Positions 6,435 through 11,348 of a DNA stretch of 11,348 bases are shown piece after piece. This DNA comes from Candidatus Sulfotelmatobacter sp. (lineage in GTDB: Bacteria > Acidobacteriota > Terriglobia > Terriglobales > Acidobacteriaceae). The DNA lies in NCBI GenBank assembly GCA_030040725.1, contig JASHTD010000546.1:1-11348 (forward strand), written 5' to 3'. Position numbers and translations under genes: made by a program. Position 1 is the stretch's first letter. Each line of letters begins with the position of its first letter. Below the pieces are notes generated by a model. The model had not been told where the DNA came from. It did not search any database and saw only the letters and a list, made by a program, of their open reading frames with translations.

Positions 6435-9323
6435 ATGAGTAAGGTTCGCATCAACGATCTTGCCCGAGAACTGGAAGTCAAGAGCAAAGCCATTCTCGAT
6501 GCGCTTCCGCTGGTCGGGGTCACCGAGAAAAAGACGCACTCCAGTTCCCTGGAAGAACACGAAGCAGAGAAAGTACGCTCGTACCTGCGCTCTGCGGCCG
6601 AAGGTTCCGGTTGGGCCGGAAAAGCCTCCTCACGCCAATCTCGCGGCGAAGAAGAAATCAAAACCAAGATTGATTTATCCAACATTTCCCGCCCCGGGGA
6701 TGTGTTGAAGGCGATCACGCAGAAAAAGGAAGCTGCCGCGCCGTCCGTTGCGCCAGTTCCGCCGCGTCCGGCAGTTCCCTCGCCATCGCATCTGCCGGAG
6801 AAACCCTTGGCGCCTGCTGCCGCCGCGAGTCGTCCAACAGCTGTTGCACCTCCGGCTCAAAAGCCGGCGGCAGCGCCGCCCGTGAGCGCCACGGTGGCCG
6901 CTCCTGTTGGGCCCTCTCGGCCGCCGGTTGTGCCGCCTGCCGCATCAACTCCGGTCGCCGCCCCGCCGGTGCGTCCGCTGACGCCTCCGCCAGGTGCGCA
7001 AGCTCCGCTGGCCGCACAGATAACGCAGGCAGCGCCTCCATCGGTTTCCGCCGCGCCTCCGGCAACCAGCGTGACCGCGCCTGCGGCTCCGTCATCCCCG
7101 GCGCCGCGCATGATTGTTCCCCAGACTGGACCGCGGCCGGTCTATAAAGCTCCAGTGCGGCCCTCTGCTCCGCCCGTGCAACCCGGAGTTCCCATCGGCG
7201 GCGTACGTCCCACGCCCGGCCGTCCCGTTCCCGGCCAGCCGATTTTTCAGCGTCGCCCGCCGGCGGCGAATGTTGCCGCTCCCGCGTCACGTCCGTTGCG
7301 GCCGGGAGAGCGCCGGCCCATGCATCCTACGCGGCAAGCTCCCGTGGGTGCGCGCCCGCTTGGCGTTGGACCAGCACTACCGCCTCCCGGAACGACCAGG
7401 CCGGGTAGCCGTCCCGGTGCTCCGGCGCGGCGACCGGGCCAGCGCTATGTTCCTCGCGGCGTAAAAGAAGGCCCGATGAAGGGCTACACGCCGCCGCCGC
7501 GCATGGTGGTATCGAACGAGCCGCTGCCTATTACGCGCAGCATCACCATCACGGAAGGAATCAGCGTAAAAGACCTCGCAGAGAAGCTGGACATTCGCGC
7601 CAAGGATTTGATCTCGCGACTCCTGGCTCGCGGTGTCTTTGCGACCATCAATCAGACGCTCGACGCCGAACTCGCAAGTGAAATGGCCCGTTTCTTCGGG
7701 GCCGATACCAATGTCATTACGTTTGAAGAGCAGACCGCGAAGGAAATAGATGCTGCGGCGGCGGCGGAAGAGTCTGCGCCGGAAACCGGCGTTCGCCCAC
7801 CCGTGGTCACCATCATGGGCCACGTCGATCATGGCAAGACTACTTTGCTCGATGCGATCCGCCTGACTAATGTGGCGGAAGGCGAAGCCGGTGGCATTAC
7901 GCAGCACATCGGCGCCTACAAGGTTCGCATCACCGATAACGCGTCGCCAGCCTTCGGACGCGAGATTGTGTTCCTCGACACCCCCGGCCATGAGGCCTTT
8001 ACCCGCATGCGGTCGCGCGGAGCGAAAGCCACCGACATCGTCGTGCTGGTGGTTGCCGCCGACGATGGCGTGATGCCGCAAACGCTGGAAGCTATCGATC
8101 ACGCGCACGCCGCCGAAGTGCCCATCATCGTTGCAGTGAACAAAATTGATAAGCCCGACGCTCTACCCGATCGCGTCAAGAAGCAGCTTGCCGACCGCGG
8201 GCTGGTTCCGGAAGAGTGGGGCGGGAAAACGGTTTTCGTCGACGTTTCGGCCAAGCAGAAAACGAATCTGAACCTTCTGTTGGAAATGATTTGCCTGGTT
8301 GCGGATCTCGCCGAGTTGAAGGCCACGCCCGAGCGCGCCGCAACCGGTGTGGTGCTGGAGGCGAAACTCGATCGAGGCCGCGGTCCGGTCGCCACGGTTC
8401 TGGTGCAAAATGGCACTCTGAACGCCGGCGATAATTTTGTGGTCGGCAACGTTTACGGCAAGGTGCGCGCGATGTTTGATGATCGTGGCGCGCAACTGGA
8501 GACCGCGCCGCCGTCGACGCCTGTCGAAATTATCGGCATTGAGGCGCTGCCGCAGGCCGGCGATCAGTTTGTAGTTGTCGCCGACCGTGATAAGGCTCGC
8601 GGCATCTCCGAATATCGCGAACAGAAATCGCGCGAAGCAGCCCTAGCCAAGAGTTCGCGCGTGTCGCTGGAAGGCTTGGCCGAACAGATCAAATCCGCGG
8701 GCACCAAGGAACTGAATGTCATTCTCAAGGGCGACGTGCAGGGGTCGGTGGAAGTCATCACCGATCTGCTGAGCAAGCTCTCGAACGACAAGGTCCGCCT
8801 GAAACTGCTGCGGTCGGGCGTGGGCGCGATCACCGAAACCGATGTTTTGCTGGCCTCCGCGTCGAATGCCATCATCATCGGTTTCAACGTGCGTCCGGAA
8901 CGTAAGGCGCAGGAACTAGCCGAACAGGAGAAAGTAGACATCCGGTTGCACTCGATCATTTACGAACTGCAGGATGAGATCAAGCGCGCCATGACCGGCC
9001 TGCTCGAACCGACGTTCAAGGAACACTACCAGGGCCGTGCACAGGTGTTGAACGTCTTCCGCATTCCGAAAGTCGGTACAGTTGCCGGGTGCCGCGTGGC
9101 CGACGGGCTGATCAAACGCGACTCCGAAGTGCGACTGCTGCGCGACAACGTGCAGATATTCAAAGGCAAAGTCGGATCGCTGCGCCGCTTCAAAGACGAT
9201 GCCAAGGAAGTCACGAACGGCATGGAGTGTGGCATCTCCATATCTAATTATGGAGACATCAAGATTGGCGACGTGATCGAAGCCTTTGCCACCGAGAGAA
9301 TTGCGGCGGAAGTGATTGCGTAA
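6435..9323 (+). CDS. infB: Translation initiation factor IF-2
   Basis: IF-2 is the GTPase that places formyl-Met-tRNA on the 30S subunit and drives 50S joining. The 962 residues contain a first IF2_N domain (about 1-52, KVRINDLARELEVKSKAIL), a long low-complexity linker (about 97-345; Pro/Ala/Val first, then Pro/Arg/Gly), and a second IF2_N-like domain (about 365-420, ISVKDLAEKLDIRAKDLI). The GTPase domain has G1 GHVDHGKT at 462-469, G3 DTPGH at 515-519, G4 NKID at 569-572 and G5 SAK at 605-607. Beta-barrel domain II follows, then domain III (KGDVQGS at 765-771) and the fMet-tRNA-binding C-terminal domain. All GTP-binding motifs are intact. ATG at 6435 has AAAGG four bases upstream. It lies between nusA and ylxP in the operon. 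An ATG at 7476 with its own Shine-Dalgarno-like sequence might give a short isoform. Confidence 0.99.
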   Translation: MSKVRINDLARELEVKSKAILDALPLVGVTEKKTHSSSLEEHEAEKVRSYLRSAAEGSGWAGKASSRQSRGEEEIKTKIDLSNISRPGDVLKAITQKKEAAAPSVAPVPPRPAVPSPSHLPEKPLAPAAAASRPTAVAPPAQKPAAAPPVSATVAAPVGPSRPPVVPPAASTPVAAPPVRPLTPPPGAQAPLAAQITQAAPPSVSAAPPATSVTAPAAPSSPAPRMIVPQTGPRPVYKAPVRPSAPPVQPGVPIGGVRPTPGRPVPGQPIFQRRPPAANVAAPASRPLRPGERRPMHPTRQAPVGARPLGVGPALPPPGTTRPGSRPGAPARRPGQRYVPRGVKEGPMKGYTPPPRMVVSNEPLPITRSITITEGISVKDLAEKLDIRAKDLISRLLARGVFATINQTLDAELASEMARFFGADTNVITFEEQTAKEIDAAAAAEESAPETGVRPPVVTIMGHVDHGKTTLLDAIRLTNVAEGEAGGITQHIGAYKVRITDNASPAFGREIVFLDTPGHEAFTRMRSRGAKATDIVVLVVAADDGVMPQTLEAIDHAHAAEVPIIVAVNKIDKPDALPDRVKKQLADRGLVPEEWGGKTVFVDVSAKQKTNLNLLLEMICLVADLAELKATPERAATGVVLEAKLDRGRGPVATVLVQNGTLNAGDNFVVGNVYGKVRAMFDDRGAQLETAPPSTPVEIIGIEALPQAGDQFVVVADRDKARGISEYREQKSREAALAKSSRVSLEGLAEQIKSAGTKELNVILKGDVQGSVEVITDLLSKLSNDKVRLKLLRSGVGAITETDVLLASASNAIIIGFNVRPERKAQELAEQEKVDIRLHSIIYELQDEIKRAMTGLLEPTFKEHYQGRAQVLNVFRIPKVGTVAGCRVADGLIKRDSEVRLLRDNVQIFKGKVGSLRRFKDDAKEVTNGMECGISISNYGDIKIGDVIEAFATERIAAEVIA
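7463..7478 (+). promoter_or_regulatory. Possible internal ribosome-binding site and start in infB
   Basis: AAAAGAAGG (7463-7471) is followed after four bases by ATG at 7476-7478, in frame with infB (codon 348). Initiation here would give a 615-residue protein that lacks the N-terminal domain and the Pro-rich linker but keeps the second IF2_N-like domain and everything after it. E. coli infB makes shorter forms from internal in-frame starts, so there is precedent. The AG-rich stretch could simply be Lys/Glu codons. Confidence 0.3.
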
Positions 9324-9324
9324 A

Positions 9325-9390
9325 GAGTGGCTAGTGGCCAGTGTTTAGTCGCCAGTCTTTTGGGAACTGACTACCAGCCACTGACCACTG
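9325..9390 (+). repeat. AGTGGC-type imperfect palindrome filling the infB-ylxP gap
   Basis: Almost the whole 67-bp gap between the infB stop (TAA, 9321-9323) and the ylxP start (9391) is an imperfect inverted repeat. The core stem pairs 9326-9338 with 9377-9389, 12 of 13 positions including one G-T; inside it AGTC/GACT and CAGT/ACTG segments can extend the pairing. The units AGTGG, CAGT and their complements are iterated. The right arm runs up to the start codon and displaces any Shine-Dalgarno. Similar 'ccagtggctagtggccag' intergenic repeats are familiar to me from Acidobacteriota, but this needs a genome-wide count. Confidence 0.65.
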
Positions 9391-9678
9391 ATGATCGCCT
9401 TTCTCACCCTCGAACTCCACATCGAAGCCGCGCAATCGCTCAAAGATAAACGCCAGGTTGTGCGCAGCCTGAAAGACCGTCTGCGCGCCAGCTTTAACGT
9501 ATCTGTCGCCGAACTTGAGGCCAGCGACCTGTGGAACCGCGCCACTATCGGCGTGGTTAGCATTTCTGACTCGCGCGATTATCTGGATGGATTGATGAAG
9601 AACGTCGAGCGGCAGGCAACGCGTATTGCGAATAACCATGGGGCGGAGATCGCGGATTCGTTTGTGGAATATCTCTAG
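9391..9678 (+). CDS. ylxP: YlxP-like DUF503 family protein
   Basis: This is a 95-residue protein of the DUF503/YlxP family, whose genes typically sit between infB and rbfA. The biochemical role is not settled; the location suggests a part in ribosome assembly or translation. Family landmarks are a beta-strand start (MIAFLTLELHIE), SLKDKRQVVRSLKDRLR (16-30), then FNVSVAELEASDLW (34-47) and ATIGVVSISD. Length is normal for the family. A stop in frame at 9382-9384 rules out starts further upstream, so initiation must be at ATG 9391 (or CTG 9388). No Shine-Dalgarno is visible because the repeat arm lies directly before the start. Confidence 0.93.
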   Translation: MIAFLTLELHIEAAQSLKDKRQVVRSLKDRLRASFNVSVAELEASDLWNRATIGVVSISDSRDYLDGLMKNVERQATRIANNHGAEIADSFVEYL

Positions 9679-9772
9679 AGGCTTCCCATCCCCTTGTTAC
9701 CTCTGTACTTATCACCCTCATCGATTTTTGGGCGACAATAGCACTCCTGGCCAACACTGGCAGCCAATTTTC

Positions 9773-9781
9773 TGATATTCT
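9773..9781 (+). promoter_or_regulatory. Possible extended -10 promoter before rbfA
   Basis: TGATATTCT matches the extended -10 pattern (TG, one base, then TATTCT at 9776-9781). A start near 9788 would give an rbfA mRNA with a leader of about 20 nt. No good -35 box lies at the right distance. The 128-bp ylxP-rbfA gap is long for an operon, so a secondary promoter is reasonable, but the sequence support is weak. I see nothing else in this gap. Confidence 0.25.
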
Positions 9782-9806
9782 CATGCGTTTTACTTCGGGG
9801 TGAACG

Positions 9807-10199
9807 TTGGAAAAGCGTGGGGTCAAGCATCATCGGGGAAGGCTGGGCGAAGCCTTGCGCGAGGAGATTGAGACCCTGGTCGAGGGAGAACTAGCCGATC
9901 CGCGTATTGGTCTGGTTGGCGTGACTGCCGTGCATCTGGCCGAGGATGGCCGCTCGGCGCAAGTGCTGGTGGATGTAGAGGGAGACGACCGCGAAGCTGA
10001 CCAAAGCATCGAAGGCTTGCTTGCGGCCAAAGAATATATAAGGCACGAACTGGCCGCGCGTTTGCGTCTGCGACGCGCTCCGGAATTGTATTTTCGACTG
10101 GACCGCTCGGAGCGGGAAAAAGCGCGGGTGGAAGAATTGCTGGCTCGCGCGAAGAAGCGAGCGAAATCGATTTCGAGTGCGACTCAGAAAAAGGCATAG
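9807..10199 (+). CDS. rbfA: 30S ribosome-binding factor RbfA
   Basis: RbfA binds near the 5' helix of 16S rRNA during late 30S maturation and is needed for growth in the cold in E. coli. The 130 residues form the family's small KH-like fold. Landmarks are the N-terminal helix with LGEALREEIETLV (13-25), DPRIGLVGVTAVHLAEDG (31-48), the AQVLVDV strand (51-57), LAAKEYIRHELAARLRL (72-88) and APELYFRLD (91-99). The start is TTG at 9807, supported by GGGGTGA a few bases upstream; no ATG or GTG in frame fits. Residues 74-76 read AKE where family members usually have A-x-G. The C-terminus is Lys-rich. It is followed after 2 bp by nrnA, so the two are certainly co-transcribed. Confidence 0.95.
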   Translation: MEKRGVKHHRGRLGEALREEIETLVEGELADPRIGLVGVTAVHLAEDGRSAQVLVDVEGDDREADQSIEGLLAAKEYIRHELAARLRLRRAPELYFRLDRSEREKARVEELLARAKKRAKSISSATQKKA

Positions 10200-10201
10200 C
10201 A

Positions 10202-11149
10202 ATGCTGCAGGAAGTTCTTCAGCAAATCGAGCAGCGCGAGCGCTTCGTGCTCACTTCGCACGCCCGGCCAGATGGCGATGCTGTAGGGTCGGTGCTGGCC
10301 TGCTGCCAGGTATTGCGCGCCATGGGAAAGCGAGCCGAAGTAGTGCTGCACGATGGCGTGCCGCGCATTTATCGCGCGTTGCCTTTCGCTGACCAGGTAT
10401 TGAAGTCTGATCGCGTCACCGGAAACTACGACGCAGCGATCATACTGGAGTGCGACAGCATCCATCGCACTCGACTTGAAGGGCTGCAGGGTCGTTTTCT
10501 CATCAGCATTGATCACCATCTCAGCGGGCGTCCTTTTGCGCATGTCAACTGGATCGATCCACAGGCGGTGGCGACGGGGGAGATGGTCTTTCGCCTGGCG
10601 CGGGAAGCAGGAACTCCGTTCTCTCCGGAGATTGCAACCTGTCTTTACACCGCGCTGATGACCGATACCGGCTCGTTCATGTTTCAGGGGACGAACGAGC
10701 ATACCTTCGCTCTGGCGCGCGAATTGGTGTTGGCCGGAGCCGATCCTTCCCATTGCGCGCGCAGTATTTATTTCGCGCATTCGGTGGCCAAGATGCGGTT
10801 GCTTGGCGAAGCACTCCGCAACCTCAACACCGATGGCCACATCGGCTGGGCGTGGGTTACGCAGGAACAAATGGATCGCTGCGATGCCAAGGAGGAAGAT
10901 TGCGAAGGCCTGGTGAATTACGTGCTTTCGATTGGCGAAGTTGAAGTTGCGGCATTTCTGCGCGAGCTTCCCGACGGCCGTTTTCGCGTCAGCCTTCGCA
11001 GCAAGGGGCAGCTCAACGTCGCGGGAGTTGCCGAGCGCTTCGGCGGCGGCGGCCACGAGTGCGCCAGTGGCTGTTCGGTAGATGGCCCGCTTTCTCACGC
11101 AGTCGGGCAAATTCTGGAAATATTGCGGCGCGGTTCATCTGTGCAGTAG
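10202..11149 (+). CDS. nrnA: DHH-family nanoRNase/pAp phosphatase NrnA
   Basis: NrnA enzymes degrade 2- to 5-nt RNA fragments from the 5' end and hydrolyse 3'-phosphoadenosine 5'-phosphate to AMP, using two Mn ions. The 315 residues have normal length. The DHH domain shows motif I SHARPDGDAVGS (19-30), motif II LECDS (82-86), motif III IDHHLSG (103-109) and motif IV TDTGSF (154-159). The DHHA1 domain ends with AGVAERFGGGGHECASG (274-290), the substrate-binding Gly-rich loop. Motif II has Glu83 where many relatives have Asp. The ATG lies 2 bp after the rbfA stop, with AAAAAGG about 7 nt upstream, inside the rbfA end. The rbfA-nrnA neighbourhood is common in bacteria without E. coli-type orn. 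Oligoribonuclease activity is inferred from family only. Confidence 0.93.
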   Translation: MLQEVLQQIEQRERFVLTSHARPDGDAVGSVLACCQVLRAMGKRAEVVLHDGVPRIYRALPFADQVLKSDRVTGNYDAAIILECDSIHRTRLEGLQGRFLISIDHHLSGRPFAHVNWIDPQAVATGEMVFRLAREAGTPFSPEIATCLYTALMTDTGSFMFQGTNEHTFALARELVLAGADPSHCARSIYFAHSVAKMRLLGEALRNLNTDGHIGWAWVTQEQMDRCDAKEEDCEGLVNYVLSIGEVEVAAFLRELPDGRFRVSLRSKGQLNVAGVAERFGGGGHECASGCSVDGPLSHAVGQILEILRRGSSVQ

Positions 11150-11168
11150 TCCGAGTAAACTCTTTTCA

Positions 11169-11348
11169 ATGACAAATCGCACGCGCACGGATGCGCTCCT
11201 GCTGGCGGGGTTTTGCGCGTTCCTGTTTTTCTACGGTCTTGCCCAATTCGGACTGATCGGCGCCGACGAGCCGCGCTATGCCCAGGTGGCGCGCGAGATG
11301 TTGGGACGCCGTGACTGGATCACGCCCACGCTCGGTGGTCAGCCCTGG
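11169..11348 (+). CDS. ArnT/PMT-like membrane glycosyltransferase, N-terminal part
   Basis: The gene runs off the right edge; 60 codons are visible from ATG 11169. Residues 8-30 form one hydrophobic membrane helix (DALLLAGFCAFLFFYGLAQF...). It is followed by the first periplasmic loop of the GT-C glycosyltransferases: GADEPRYAQVAREML (31-45) and then DWITPTLGGQPW (49-60). This block, with its Asp33-Glu34 pair, is characteristic of ArnT-like and related PMT_2/GT83 enzymes that move a sugar from a polyprenyl-phosphate donor to lipid A, lipid or protein. Substrate cannot be told from the fragment. It starts 20 bp after the nrnA stop with no strong Shine-Dalgarno, so it may be read from the same transcript. 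Confidence 0.85.
   Translation, partial: MTNRTRTDALLLAGFCAFLFFYGLAQFGLIGADEPRYAQVAREMLGRRDWITPTLGGQPW

Noticed and set aside
7377..8108. 243-codon minus-strand open frame opposite the infB GTPase region
   Set aside because: The plus strand encodes intact G1 and G3 motifs and the start of the G4 region here; the minus frame has no recognisable domain or ribosome-binding site.
9747..9766. TGGCCA/TGGC...GCCA partial palindrome before rbfA
   Set aside because: The stem is short and imperfect, with no T-run and no second copy; probably chance.

Overview
The window is a chromosomal stretch of a moderately GC-rich bacterium. The most likely source is an Acidobacteriota member (Terriglobia-like). 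I infer this from the gene order rimP-nusA-infB-ylxP-rbfA-nrnA, a Pro/Ala-rich IF-2 of 962 residues, and short AT-rich and 'agtggc'-type repeats between genes, of a kind I remember from that phylum. No database search was possible, so the assignment is provisional. I see no mobile element, tRNA, rRNA or CRISPR array.

Layout. (1) Positions 1-830, plus strand: the 3' part of an amidohydrolase of the N-acyl-D-amino-acid deacylase type. It converges on the next unit across a 115-bp gap (831-945) in which I see no convincing terminator. (2) Positions 946-3867, minus strand: a two-gene unit of a NodB-type polysaccharide deacetylase followed 39 bp later by a large protein with a CelD/BcsL-like acyltransferase domain and a second GNAT-like domain. 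This looks like a surface-glycan modification pair. (3) Positions 3868-4164: a divergent control region with a plausible sigma70 promoter, a GNRA-capped hairpin followed by T5, and a second hairpin that puts the rimP start codon in its loop. (4) Positions 4165-11149, plus strand: the ribosome-maturation/translation operon. RimP matures the 30S subunit, NusA acts on elongating RNA polymerase, IF-2 brings initiator tRNA to the ribosome, YlxP (DUF503) is a small companion protein, RbfA is the cold-shock 30S factor, and NrnA is a DHH nanoRNase/pAp phosphatase. (5) From 11169 to the right edge: the N-terminus of an ArnT/PMT-like integral-membrane glycosyltransferase.

The genes are mostly conserved housekeeping genes, and I do not see an undescribed system. 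The points worth a second look are the two-hairpin leader before rimP, repeat-derived spacers inside an essential operon (one runs right up to the ylxP start codon), a possible internal start in infB at the junction between linker and G-domain region, the deacetylase/acyltransferase pair with its double-GNAT architecture, and non-consensus signature residues in RbfA and NrnA.
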